Below, one piece after another: positions 11,931-23,024 of a stretch of DNA of 64,000 nt. Source of the stretch: Karalla daura (Eukaryota; Chordata; Actinopteri; Chaetodontiformes; Leiognathidae); the NCBI GenBank assembly GCA_029224185.1, contig CM055195.1, forward strand, positions 24,199,048 through 24,263,047. Reading direction: 5' to 3'. The notes below the pieces were generated by a model, which ran no database searches, had not been told where the DNA came from, and saw nothing but the letters and a program-made list of their open reading frames with translations. Both the position numbers and the translations under genes were made by a program. Positions within the stretch are counted from its first letter, which is position 1; each line of letters opens with the position of its first letter.

Positions 11931-12164
11931 TTTGCTCATGGTTTTGAGTTTTGAATTGTTATTATTATTGTTTGTTTTGTGTGTAACAGCCTGTTTTGAA
12001 TTTGATGCAAACACGCAACGCATGAGGGGCACTCCGTGAAAACAAAAATGGGGACGGAAAGACAGAGTGTGAAGTAACGTAGTGTTACATATAGTAAATT
12101 GGCATTCCTATCTGTCATTTTTTCTGTTGTTGGTTCATGATTTCAGTACCTTGTTCCTCAAAGC
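11931..12164. other. Non-coding AT-rich stretch
   Basis: AT-rich sequence with a short (TTA)n-like patch near 11957-11972. Nothing else is recognised. Confidence 0.55.
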
Positions 12165-12307
12165 AGTTTGCACATACGAGTTACCTGAACACAGAGTGCG
12201 TCTCATTGTGGAAATGAATAAACATGTTTTTGGCATGAATCAAGCATTTGTCCATTGTCATGATGATTTGAGTCAGTTAATCAGTCTTAATAGATTGACA
12301 GCCCTAA
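12165..12307 (-). mobile_element. Possible truncated hAT element end
   Basis: Read on the minus strand, the segment begins tagggctgtcaatctatt. This matches the usual start of a very common vertebrate hAT family (AGGGCTGTCAAT). The following sequence is AT-rich, with a gcaaactgctttgagg word that also fits such elements. There is no opposite end, and a microsatellite abuts the terminus directly. Confidence is limited by the short diagnostic motif. Confidence 0.4.
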
Positions 12308-12322
12308 TATATGTGTGTGTGC

Positions 12323-12376
<54 letters not shown>

Positions 12377-12392
12377 GCACACACAAACACAA
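12308..12392. repeat. (TG)n-(TA)n-(CA)n microsatellite with self-complementary arms
   Basis: A (TG)n arm carrying one GCG interruption leads into about 20 TA units and then a (CA)n arm carrying the mirrored CGC interruption. The two outer arms are reverse complements, so the whole locus can extrude as a cruciform around the TA core. Confidence 0.95.
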
Positions 12393-13489
12393 TCTGAGTG
12401 AAACTTGAACATGTACGTTTAAAGAAGAAGAAAATTGTGCGTGTAAAATGAGAGAAATGAGCCGATAGTTTCTAGAGTTTGGCTTGAGTATGTTTACATT
12501 TGAAAATGACTCCCTCTGCATCTGCATCTGTGGAGATAGTTCCATGTTTGATGCAATGCCATGGCATTGTCAAGACAAACTGGGCTGCCTGAGAACAAAC
12601 CCCCCCTTGTGTGTGCATGTATTTCAACAAATGGGCGGCTAGAACTCTGCCACTGTGCCCTCAAAACGGTCCCCTGTCGCGACAGTGGCACGAATGTGCG
12701 TCATAGGATGCTTCTTCAGCGTCTCTGGGCAGTAAAGGTATGTCCGTGAACGACCGTGGAGCAGTATACCTGAAACTGCATAATCTCCTTGAAACAAGAG
12801 AAAGGTGCTCTCCAAACGGAGCCCTGAGAAACGTCACGGGGAAAGGTCCATCCACATGGAAGAGCTCGCGCGCTTTCTTCTGTCTTTTTCATAATTCACC
12901 TGCACACCGCGCTGACAATGAGATTCCACGGAGTCAATTTCCAACAATTGGCATCACTTCATCTCTGTCATTGTGCCGAATGGAAGTGAGAAATGGGACA
13001 GCCTCAAAGACCTATCGGCCGGGTGGCTAGTTATCCCCATCCTATGGAAACAGAGATGGGGAACGTGGCGGGGCCTCAATACTCTGCCTTGTCACAAGGG
13101 TCTCTAGAAAAGTGACTTGAAATTTTATTTTTGGAGTTGCTAACTTTTGACTTGTCAGATTCCTGCAACCTGTCATCATTTCAAATGTGTCTGTGGGCCT
13201 CTGCCGCTACCTTAAAACTCTGACTCGAGTCCTGTATAATTTCCCCATCTTCCCAGCTCCCTCTGTGCTAAATTGCATTGGAAGATGGATTTTTGGCATC
13301 TGAGGCTGTCAGGTCTCAGCCATGGAAGACTTTATGCACTAGTACACCCGCTATGAAAGTGATTCTGGGGGGGATGGAGGGGTATGAGAGTGGTGAGTCA
13401 AGTACTGACACTCCAGCAGGTCTTTGGGCATTTTTCTGCCTGTGATTGTACGTATTTAACAATAATGTCGATGCTGTAGATCTCTCCCT
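12393..13489. other. Non-coding stretch, nothing recognised
   Basis: Mixed sequence with several short frames and no protein similarity that I recognise. It has a C-run near 12600 and a G-run near 13367, but no repeat ends. Confidence 0.55.
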
Positions 13490-13770
13490 TTTTCCCCCTC
13501 CTCATCTTTTCCGTCTCTCTGCCTCTGCCATGCCAAATCTATTTCTCCCGAATTCCCTCAATCTCGCCCTCTCGCAGGTTGTCATAATGATGATAGGATC
13601 TGGTCCGGCAGCAATCTGAGGGCCATCTCCATTCCACGCCGAACTATTATCTTCATTTTCATTACAGTTATTGCAGAGCGCATATGCATTGATCGGCGAA
13701 CACATTTTACAATATAGCATAGCCCGGGCGAGCATGACTCTCCCGATTGGCTGAAATGCGTCCATTAATT
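13490..13770. promoter_or_regulatory. Candidate conserved non-coding element
   Basis: A repeat-free block including gttgtcataatgatgatag, cattttcattacagttattgc and gattggctgaaatgcgtcc. The mixture of TAAT/ATTA words and an inverted-CCAAT word (attgg) looks like an enhancer. Inference from texture only. Confidence 0.22.
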
Positions 13771-13990
13771 TTCAATAACGAGACCCCTTCAACAAAACTC
13801 GGCACGTCACCGGGAACGGGGATGTCGGGAATGTGCTTGGATAGGGAGAGGAGAAGAAAGGGATCGTGTCAGACGGGTTCGATTCGATGGCGGCTGTGCG
13901 CGGAGGTAAAGGTTTTTATTGCCGCAGTCACAGCGCCGACACCGCCGCCATAACAACGTGCAAATCAAGAGGCGCTTCTTTGTCTAAACC

Positions 13991-14029
13991 CTCCTCCCTC
14001 CCGCCTCCTCCTCCTCCTCCTCCTCCTCC
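13991..14029. repeat. (CTC)n trinucleotide tract
   Basis: About ten CTC/TCC units in a pyrimidine-rich patch. It encodes poly-Pro in one frame, which is a repeat artefact. Confidence 0.9.
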
Positions 14030-14526
14030 GCGTTGTTTGTGCAAACAAGACTCCTCACTTCACAGCGTGATCAAATCTTAACTGTATTCCCCCCCCCCCT
14101 TCCGCCTCGTCCGCCTTAGCACCTATGCGCGTTTGAAAATGGAAAAAAAGAGAGCGGATGAAGCGAGAGGCCGTCGGAGCGATCGGGACTGCTCGACAAT
14201 ATTAGCCTAGCGCTGTTTGACGGAGGCGGGGGCGCCCGCCCAGCTCGCGTTCGCCAAGCAGCGAGAGCACCCGCAGACATCCGAGAGGTCACGGAGCCGG
14301 GACATGCGCGACGCACGCCTCTCCTGCTAACGGCTAATTGGGCCGACCTGGATGCGATTTGCCTCATGAAATTTTTAAAATGCTGCGGCGTGGATCGCCG
14401 CCTCGACGGCACGCGTGCATGCCATGAAATATTCAGCCCGGCCTGTTAACGAACCCCTTCATTTCAAAAGCAAAGATCCTCGGTAGGCTGTAGATTCATT
14501 CACACAGCTTACATTGTGATTTTTGA
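14030..14526. other. CpG-rich patch, no gene recognised
   Basis: CpG-dense from about 14100 to 14420. The minus-strand frame 14116-14412 is open but shows no domain and ends in low-complexity sequence. Confidence 0.45.
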
Positions 14527-14574
14527 TGGATAATATATCCATATATATTTATATAATATATGGATAATATATCG
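14527..14574. repeat. AT-rich palindromic patch
   Basis: The word gataatatatc occurs twice and the intervening (TA)-rich sequence is self-complementary (tccatatata paired with tatatgga). It can fold as a hairpin and lies about 110 bp before the assembly gap. Confidence 0.7.
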
Positions 14575-14680
14575 ACAAGATGAGGTCGCAATGGAAGAGC
14601 GCCCTGAAAAGGAAGATAACCCTGAAAAGCACCCTGAGTTTTTCTTCTGGATCTGTAGAACTTATCGAAGGTTGTGAGCG

Positions 14681-14780
14681 NNNNNNNNNNNNNNNNNNNN
14701 NNNNNNNNNNNNNNNNNNNNNNNNNNNNNNNNNNNNNNNNNNNNNNNNNNNNNNNNNNNNNNNNNNNNNNNNNNNNNNNN
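14681..14780. other. Assembly gap (100 N)
   Basis: Exactly 100 unknown bases, the conventional length for a gap of unknown size. Frames reported across it are meaningless. The true distance between 14680 and 14781 is not known from this window. Confidence 0.99.
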
Positions 14781-15059
14781 CTCACGCAGACATTCACGTG
14801 ACAAACTCTTCTCCGTCCGGACCTCTCTGAGCTCCGCCCGAACAACCCCGACGTCAACGCTGCACACTGTCTTAACAAGGGCAGTCTCTAATTGGGAACG
14901 TGAAAATCTTACGCTTGGTCGTGGCAACGCAAAGCTGACGACGTACTCGAGTTTAGATTCTGTGGTTAATGGACATTCACTAATTGGAAAATGTGCTGAA
15001 ACTATAAAGACAGAGAGGAGCTTTGAATCTCACTGGAAATAAATAATTCTGGTAATGGA
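14781..15059. other. Non-coding stretch after the gap
   Basis: No gene or repeat is recognised. The sequence starts CpG-rich and turns AT-rich by 15000. Confidence 0.5.
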
Positions 15060-15260
15060 AAACATGGGCGAGTCGTCTGCACGATACGACATCCAATTAA
15101 TCTGCGACACTGAAGCAACTGCAGATTTCTCAACTCTGTGCAAAATGCAGTACAGCTCTTTGTTTGATGACCTTCACACGGCATATGCAATTCAGGCAAA
15201 TGTATGTTTACTTGAAGAGAAAAGCCCTCTTTTCTGCATTCTAATTGGAGGGGCGACACC
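15060..15260. promoter_or_regulatory. Candidate conserved non-coding element
   Basis: A repeat-free block containing atccaattaatctgcgac, gatttctcaactctgtgc and attctaattggagg, with paired homeodomain-type TAATTA/TAATTG words at both ends. It is enhancer-like in appearance only. Confidence 0.25.
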
Positions 15261-16700
15261 CGCACGTTAAATGCAGCCTCGTTTCCCTGTCCGGTCTCTC
15301 AAAGGCCTCTGTTCCCCAGTCTGGCCTGGACTCCCTCAGCGCTCTGAGCGCTCTCTCTCCATGACATACACTAACAATGACTGATGGCTTACAAAGCTTG
15401 CTGGAAAATGTCACTTTCTGTTCCACTCATGTGTGTAAAAGCATGTGTGGGAGGGTGGGGACCAATGCGGGGGATGGTGGTGGTGGGGGGGGGGTCCAAA
15501 TGGGATGTAATCTGTAAATCCAAAAGAAAAAAAAACAAAAGACGAGTTGCATGAATGTGCGTAAAACGGGAGATGCATTCATCTGAACTGCTGCATCTGA
15601 ACACATTTCATTTCATTTACTCTTGTTAGAATTCACGGAGGACCACGACAGACTGTGTTTGCCGTTTTCACTCAGTGACCAGTGTGAGGTCATTATTCAG
15701 TGTCTGTCTTTCCGTTCAGGGAGGGCAGTCTGTCAGAAGCCAAGGGGAAGCCATAAGGGGGTGGGCAACGCTGAGCAGCAAACGTGCCGGGTGATTGGGG
15801 GCATCAGCTGTGAACAACAACACCACGCCACTGTCGTGCCTCTCTCCCGAACTCAGCCCAAACAGACCAGAGCGAACCCGCCGCGCTAATAGGGCTTTCG
15901 ATCGATACCAATGACTCAGTGATTACTGCAGGTGTTGGAATATCTGGGATTGAGAAGTGACTCCACAGCCTCCGCTTTGCTTTGGCACAAAACACCATTC
16001 GTTTACGTAGAGGTGCATTCGAGATATATTAAAATGTATGCATCTTTCATTGTTAATGCAACATCCAAGAGATGGAAGAGAGATGTAATGTAAGAGAAGC
16101 AGATCCGTAAAATTTCAAAATCACAATGCATTATTTGCCTGAAGCAACTAGACAGAACAACATAGAAACATCATCATGTTGAGTTTAATACAACCACACG
16201 GCATGATAAGCACGATACAACAGCCGTATGATTCATTGAGAGAAACTTTATGCCACTCTCTCCTAATCAGCTTTACGTACAGCAAAACTTTACACCAAAT
16301 CGGATACACTCGGCTCACGCGGTCTCCTGAACAACGCACACCCAATACGCACGGGTGCAGACGCACCGTTTGGAGCACTCGCACCGCTTCCGAATCGCCG
16401 AATTAAAGCGTAAGAGTACGTTTTTGAAGCATCCCCTTAGAATCCCCCCTCCGCCGAGCCTGACGGGCTCAACACTGCGCGTCAATAATGCATAAAAACA
16501 TGTGATAATTCAGTGCACGCGCAAGAATTCCCACAACCTTGCCCTGTGATGCTCATTGATACATTTTTCATAATATTTACGGTATTTGTGTGCGCCAATC
16601 GTGTCATGTTGGCAACATACGAGTGGAAAAAATTGGACTCATTCGTGTGCCTGGATAAAAAGAACCTGCTCTGTTGAATAAGTAATTTGTGTTCTTCCAC
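15261..16700. other. Non-coding stretch, nothing recognised
   Basis: Mixed sequence with a short G-run near 15486-15494 and an A-run near 15530. Short frames on both strands carry no recognisable domain. Confidence 0.55.
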
Positions 16701-16802
16701 GTATGTGTGTGTGTGTGTGTGTGTTTGTTTATACACACACACATATATATATATATATAATATATATATATTATATATATATAATATATGTGTGTGTATG
16801 TG

Positions 16803-16891
<89 letters not shown>

Positions 16892-16896
16892 AAATA
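16701..16896. repeat. Compound (GT)n/(CA)n/(TA)n/(CT)n microsatellite
   Basis: The order is a GT tract, a short spacer, a CA tract, TA blocks with ATAATAT interruptions, GT again, a CT tract, about 20 TA units and a final CA tract. Alternating purine-pyrimidine sequence dominates, and GT and CA arms flank TA cores, so nested cruciforms and Z-DNA are possible. It is followed at 16899-16919 by a small hairpin with an 8-bp stem (tgccaccc / gggtggca). Confidence 0.95.
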
Positions 16897-17899
16897 CATG
16901 CCACCCTCTTGGGGTGGCATCCGTGTCATTCTTGTAACACGGACAGACAGAGTCACCTGTAGAGGTTGCGCAGGGCGTGTCACGTCAGCAACAGGGCAAG
17001 CGCGTTTACTTGGTCTCTGGGTCCCCGCAGTTGTAAAGAAGGACCTGGGCGCCGCAAAGGACTTTCCTTTGTGTGAACCCGCATGTTCGTGCACATGCAA
17101 ATGCGTACAGAGTCCAAGACGCGAACACAAGATGGGGTGACATCTTTTTTTTTTTTATTGGTGACAACAGAAGTGAAAGGCAAAACTTGATTCCAGTTGC
17201 ATTTTAAGTTGATTCTAGTTTTAGTATTTGTCCCGCAGCTCGTTGTGCTTTTCCTCAGTCTCGGGTGCTTTGTAACTCTTTTCTCTCCAGAGTCGACTGG
17301 GTTGTGAAAGCTGTCAGGTCGTGGACATGCTTAATGAGCCACTCGCGCAGACGGACGGGGTGTTAAGAGTCCACGTTCTACCTTTAACACCGCGGCAAAC
17401 ATTCCGATCGTTCCGACGAAGATATTATTGAAAGGACTTCAACTTCACTGCCACACATTATCAGACAGTTTGCCCTGATATCTCGGGCTAAGTGGACATT
17501 AGTGGCTGAAAAGGTTTAATTTATGGACCCCAGACGCACGAGGGGCACGCAAATCCCATTAGTTGTGCCGTTGCACAGTAAATTCGGAAGTCAATTAGTC
17601 ACCTTGTAATGTGTGGGTGAGGACAAAGTTTCCCCGTTACCTTAACACCTTCACTCTTGCTGTACTATTAGAGTGCATTGCAGTGCATGCGAGGGAAGAT
17701 ACATTCTTGGCTCCCATTCGTTGCGTTCCGGCACATTTGAGCTGAACTCTGCAAAACGGGACGAAAACAAACCTGACCCCTAAATCATGATAATTTAACC
17801 TTCTTCCTTCACGTGGAGCCAATGATGGATCCCTCTCTCTTTTCTTTCTCACCTCGAATTAACGCGCCAGAGTGTCATCACAGTGCATGCTCGTTGAGG
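16897..17899. other. Non-coding stretch, nothing recognised
   Basis: After the hairpin at 16899-16919 the sequence is ordinary, with a T-run at about 17147-17157. No exon or repeat end was found before the element beginning near 17900. Confidence 0.5.
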
Positions 17900-18044
17900 C
17901 AACCCAGCCTCATAGAGAAAACGTACCCTGGATGCATTGGTGCACAGCGATGAAACGTGGATGAGTTACAATAATGGCCCTTAAAATGTGTAACTGTTAC
18001 GTTTTTTTTTTCTGCCTAATCTTTTCCTACTGCTTTGCGTCAAA

Positions 18045-18290
18045 GTCATGTGACTTTCAAAATCCGGGCCGTGAGAACAAAAAGCCTGGCGGGCATTTCT
18101 CACATTTTTTTACAGAAAAGTCAAAATTTTGAGATAGTTTCTGCGTAAAAATGCATTTTGAGTACATTTCTAGCAATAAATATATACTTTATTTTCAAAA
18201 TACTGACTCAGTGAATGTACATAAGCACTTTATGACGTCATGGACGCTGTTATCACTTAGCATTAGCTGTGTGGTCATTACAGATCACCC
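18045..18290 (+). repeat. Left arm of long inverted repeat
   Basis: Starts gtcatgtgactttcaaaatc and includes tgcattttga, tacatttctagc, tcagtgaatgtacat and gcttag-like cttagcattagc. These match the right arm in the same order on the opposite strand. An extra stretch near 18100-18125 is absent from the right arm. Confidence 0.85.
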
Positions 18291-18404
18291 GTTCTCATCC
18301 CAGCCTGTAAAATACCGACTGTTTGTCACGCCCCTGCACGTCTCAAACTAGACTGACAAACTGGGCACCCTTCAGCGTCTACTAATCGACGCTGTCTTTT
18401 GTCC

Positions 18405-18640
18405 CTTATGGAAACTGCTCGTGGCAGTAGGAGAGGCTAAGAGCAGAGGCTCCAGCCGTCCATTCACGTCAATAGCAACCGGGTCACGGCACAACGTCGC
18501 GGCAGACTGAGGGTCCTCTGCCCGGAAGAGTTTTTCTCACTTTTTCCCCACTTTAAACGATTTCTTTCAATTGCAACGCCAACACTTTTTAATACGAACA
18601 TATCACCATCACTTAAGCATCAGCAATGACTCGGTGCCAC
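18405..18640 (-). repeat. Second copy of the 5750-6165 repeat core
   Basis: The reverse complement reads through gtgagaaaaactcttccggg, cagaggaccctcag and ggctggagcctctgctct, in the same order as at 5925-6040. It sits just inside the left inverted-repeat arm, so this segment is probably part of the same larger family. Confidence 0.75.
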
Positions 18641-19499
18641 CCTCCGCCGCTCACGGCGGACGCCGTCTGCGACCCAGTGACACGGAGCCAGTGTTTACCA
18701 TTTGCAGACTGAGATAGGAATCGACACTTGACTCATGAAGTGGCTTCTGCAGCCGCTCTCATGACCGACGCAGACTCAAACTCGGGAACCAAAACTCTTG
18801 AAGAGGATGCATCCCCTCAACGGTTTATTACGTTTTCACTCGGAGAAAACACCAACTCCCGGCAGGCACCGCGCCAGCCTCTCTCATGACGTCATAGCCG
18901 CGCCACACAAGACAAGCCGGATACGCAGCGTCCACTCCTACACCAGTACTGATAAATGTAAACGTTTATGATTCATACGTACTGTGTCACATTAAATAAA
19001 CATATGTGTCATGGTTATACACATTTCTTTTGTGAATGTTGACCGGAAAGAGGTTTTCTTAACCCTGATGTGTGGCCACACCCGGAAATGAACTACACTG
19101 CAATTGCAATGCACACTCATGTGCGCCGAGTCAGATTGGAGGAGGGGAGAGAACAGTGCCTTCCCCTTGAAGTTTCCTCCTGGTTTTGGACCATGTTGCT
19201 CGTCAGAAGGTCTTGTATTGGGATCTGCCGCCCCCACGTTGATAGCACCTTCCCAGAGCAACTCTGCTTCCCCAAGGATCTACGGAGGGGCCGTACAGAG
19301 GGTCTGTCTCAGGTGCCCCATGGGGTCTGCAGATCGAGTTTCAGGCTATTTGGTGCTTTTCTGCGACCGTGGCGAGCCCTCAAAGTTGGGAAATGGTGGA
19401 TGTTCAACGCCCCGCCCTTTGAAAAGTATGTCTCCGATCGGGACCAAACCGTCGTTCTATCTTGCTCTCTGTCAGAATGAGAGCAAGTTTAATTACTAT

Positions 19500-19860
19500 C
19501 TAATTTAACAATTACTACAATCAATAATCAATCATTTAATTTAAACAAGGGCTCTATATTTATCCATCTCCAACATCACTTTATTCCGTCTATTCTGCAC
19601 ATTTAGCCAAGAGTTTACTGTTTTTTTTCATCCTGTTTTTTTCATCCTTTTCAACCTTAGGTACCTTAGCCTATTAAAGCTCATTCACAGTTAACATTTA
19701 TTTATGACTATTTCTATTATTATACTTTACTGTTTATTAAGACTTTATGCTGCTTATCCTGATAAGATCTTTTAATGCTTATTGTTGACTCTCTTTATGC
19801 CATCTCTTTCATGATGTTGAAAATGTAAATTTCCCTGAGGGATTCATTCCGGAGGAATCA
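19500..19860 (+). mobile_element. Possible LINE 3' end fragment
   Basis: An AT-rich stretch ends in gtaaatttccctgagggatt. This recalls the 3' tails of fish LINEs, which commonly read TAAATTTCCC...GGGAT.AATAAAG. No reverse transcriptase remnant precedes it. The similarity is short and the call is tentative. Confidence 0.3.
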
Positions 19861-20135
19861 ACAAGGTTCGGAACCGGGAATCAGAGCTTCCATGGCAATT
19901 GTCCAAGCCACCTAGCAACAAACAACGAGCGAGGAGCGTGGCCAGACGTGCCCGATTTGCCCATCTTGTCCCTGGTTAAAACTGTCCCTGAAAATGTCCC
20001 CGATTTCAATAAGAGAGGGAAAAAAAGTTGTGCGGGGCCGCAGGGAAACAGAGAGAGAGAGTGAGAGAGAGACAGTAGTGATCTGGTCTGGTCTCTGCAT
20101 TCATTGGAATTTATTTTTTTTATTACTAGTGATTT

Positions 20136-20395
20136 GGGTGATCTATACTGACCACACGGCTAATGCTAAGCGATAACAGCGTCACAAACGTTGCAGTTTC
20201 ACGAGATCCCAAAAATCTATGCAAAAATGAGCATTGCTCATGTACATTCACTGAGTGAATATTAGGAAAATAAAATGGATATTTCTCGCTAGAAATGTAA
20301 TCAAAATGCATTCTTATGCAGAAACTAACTCAAAATATTGAGAAATGTCACCGATGTTTTCGTTCTCACGGCTCAGATTTTGAAAGTCACGTGAC
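20136..20395 (-). repeat. Right arm of long inverted repeat
   Basis: Read on the minus strand it begins gtcacgtgactttcaaaatc and continues with tgcattttgattacatttct, tcactcagtgaatgtacat and cgcttagcattagcc. It pairs with 18045-18290. The minus-strand frame 20126-20311 and plus-strand frame 18151-18351 are the same repeat read as protein, not genes. Confidence 0.85.
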
Positions 20396-20410
20396 TCGGA
20401 CACTGGGTTG

Positions 20411-22780
20411 GTTAATGTCATTCAGGTGAGGTTTGCGATGCAGTACTCTTTACATTCATTTGTATCTATATTTACGATTCTCTGCACCATTTGGCATTGC
20501 TGCCCAACAAAATAAACCAGATCATTTCCTTGTGAAGCTTTTTTAGGCCGATACACAAGTCAATTTTTTTTTGTCTTGTCCCATTCATTTCTTATGGGAG
20601 TTTTGACAGTTTTTTGCCAAATCCCATTGCTATGGTCCTATTGCTATGCTGACTGTTAAAATAGGTACAGAGGAGGAAAGAAAAACGCAAGCAGTAACAA
20701 GTGCTCACTGCTTTGCACTGTATCACTAATAAGAACAAAATTAGGTTGTAATATTACGTGTTTTTACAGCAGTTGTAAGGTGATACATTCATCTAACGGG
20801 TCATAAGGCACCTGAATTCTCAAACGCAGAGACCTCTGGGTAGGTGTTGTCAGTCACAGCCGAGCGTGTGACTTGCGATTTCTGCAACTTTTCATTTCTT
20901 AACAAAAAAATACAATGTTGAAGTGATTTATCAGGCACTTCCTACACTCATAATAGGATCTCAGAACTGTGTTTTTCATTAAAAAGGAGACTTCAGGCAC
21001 ACTAGCATTTGTCCCCAGTCAGCCTAGTTGAGAGCTGGCATTGCAGGAACAAATATCAACAAACAGCAGCTCTTGAATTTATTAAATGTAGGTCCTAAAA
21101 CGGCTCTGCGAGTCCTTACCACTCGCATTCTTAAGCACTGGGGTATCTTTTGCAATTTTTCTTCTTTGAAGTCGGGAAACTTACAGAGCAAGAACAATAC
21201 AAGGAGTGCTTTTTTCCTCTCCATCCACGGCAGCTCACTTTCAGAGCAAAAAATAGAAGCGTTTGATGTTGATTAGCAGCATTTGCCTCATTTTCACCCA
21301 CGTACAATGCGGGCTGGTTGACGGCTGGAGTGTCCTGGGATGCACCCAGGTTTTCAAAAATTGTCTTTGGGGCTTCGTTCACACCGAGGTCAAAGTTGGC
21401 CAAAATCTAATACAGAATCCATACACACACTGACATGTGCAGTGTCCAACCATGCAAAGGAAAATGAGATCTCAGCAGAATATCGAAACTGAGCGTTAAG
21501 CCCTGCAGTGTGACTGTAGTCTGTGTATATGTGTCATGATAGGACTATTTTTATGGGCTGGTAGAATAAAGTTGATCTGAATCAACTGAGTGCGAGAATG
21601 AAAACTAAGATCATAAATTGCATTAATTCCAAATGCATGATTAACATGCAAGTCTTCTCATTTTGTTAACCGAAAAAAAAAGCACAAAAAAAAACATGTT
21701 GGATCTAGAGACAGATGGTAGACGATATCTACAGAGATGTCACCATAAAAAAATTACAGGCAACAAATTTTTTTTTCCGTGAAGAAACAGAAACAGATGT
21801 GAACCCGACGGGATGACTCAGAGACAGGCAAATGAACGCGGCGTAATTTGGCTCACTTTGTCACGACAGGAAGGCTCTGGATACTGGATGATCGTTCTAG
21901 TGTGCAACTACTATATCCGAATGAGAGCTGGGACCGGTTCAAGCAGGCTCAAACACAAAGGCAGGCTGCATGCGTGTGGGAAGCACGTTGCAGGTGAGGA
22001 GGGCGGAGGTGACACACTGTAGACTGATGGCCAAGCAGGAAGGACGGTAGGCATCTGAAATGACGGAATTCATGAACAGGCATGTGAGTGCACACCAGGC
22101 ACTGAGAGCCTGAAGTGTGCACAGTGTCTCGCACTGTGAGAATCTGTGACACTTTGTTATCCATTGGGGGCATCTGAGGCCAACTGACCCAGTGTGGATC
22201 GAATCGAAATGTCTAATCGAACTCCTTGATATAATTCTTAATCGGTAATTGGCATTTCAAATAAGGGCCAGCAACGGTGAAGCTGGACATTTGCCTTGCC
22301 TTGTAAACACCGTTAAACTGTCACATCTGTGGCTCAGGAGCAGCACGGCAGACCACAGGCCGAAAGTACGGTGGCTCGACCACAGCTCACTGCACATGTC
22401 ACAACACTGAAGCCCAAACTGCCCCTGATGCGGAGCATCATGTGGGGTAGCCTCTGCAGCCGGTGTGTGAATGGGTGAATGCGAGTGGTGGCTACGAACG
22501 TTCTTTGCTTGATTCAGGCTGAGAAAAACCTGCTCGAGTTGGCGTAGTTAAAGACTTCGGTTAGAATATTCACTGTGACTTATTATGGAAAATGATAATC
22601 ATGGTTATTTGGGTGGATATTAAGATCACATTTTCATCTTTACTTCAGATGACGTTGGGAATGTGTCGTATTAAAAAGACACCTTTTGACAATTCTTCAA
22701 TTGAAATTCAAGCATTTATCGATTGAAATAAATAACAGATATTCAAATCAAAGTATAAAAGTATTCAAGTAAAATATATA
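20411..22780. other. Non-coding stretch, nothing recognised
   Basis: AT-leaning sequence with short A- and T-runs (near 20568, 21676 and 21769). I see no repeat ends, RNA gene or exon. Short frames at 21813-22022 plus and 21949-22173 minus have no recognisable features. Confidence 0.5.
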
Positions 22781-22817
22781 AACCAGAACCATAACCAGAA
22801 CCATAACCAGAACCATA
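22781..22817. repeat. Three tandem copies of a 12-bp unit (aaccagaaccat)
   Basis: The unit repeats exactly three times in tandem. On the minus strand it yields a Trp/Phe/Leu-rich frame, which is an artefact. Confidence 0.95.
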
Positions 22818-22825
22818 AATATATA

Positions 22826-23024
22826 AAATCAACAATAAAGTACACTTCTACAATCTCTTGGAAACAAGTAAGCAACATTTGTTGTACTTTTTGAACTATC
22901 AAAATGAACAATACTACAACTAAAAGTACAAAAGTACAAATGAGTACAAATGACAACCACAAACACAAAACATCGACAACGAAGTGCACTTCCACAATCC
23001 CTTTAAAACAAGTAGGCAACATTT
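22826..23024. repeat. Imperfect direct duplication, two copies about 144 bp apart
   Basis: Segment 22826-22880 and segment 22968-23024 share acttc.acaatc, aaacaagta.gcaacattt and the preceding aaagt.cact words in order. Between them AGTACAAA-type words repeat three times (about 22924-22950). On the minus strand the copies translate to similar peptides, which explains the open frame 22765-23106. It is best read as a minisatellite-like local duplication. Confidence 0.75.

Larger units (their letters stand above)
17900..20410. mobile_element. Long-inverted-repeat composite element, about 2.5 kb, non-coding
   Basis: Both outer edges read caacccag when viewed inward (17900 plus strand, 20410 minus strand). 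Inside them lie imperfect inverted repeats of about 250 bases (18045-18290 and 20136-20395). The interior carries a segment homologous to the repeat at 5750-6165, a GC-richer middle (18640-18960) and an AT-rich part (19500-19860) ending in a LINE-tail-like phrase. No transposase frame exists: the 19070-19480 and 19104-19508 frames show no recognisable domain. The left outer arm is about 130 bp longer than the right one, and no target duplication is evident. It may be one non-autonomous DNA transposon with later insertions, or two related repeat copies in opposite orientation. Divergence between arms suggests age. Confidence 0.6.

Noticed and set aside
13877..13890. ggttcgattcga, like a tRNA B box (possible tRNA or SINE)
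   Set aside because: No A box at the right distance upstream, no cloverleaf stems and no SINE tail.
16703..17140. Tyr/Ile/Val/Cys-rich frames
   Set aside because: Produced by the compound microsatellite; the non-repeat tail has no recognisable protein.
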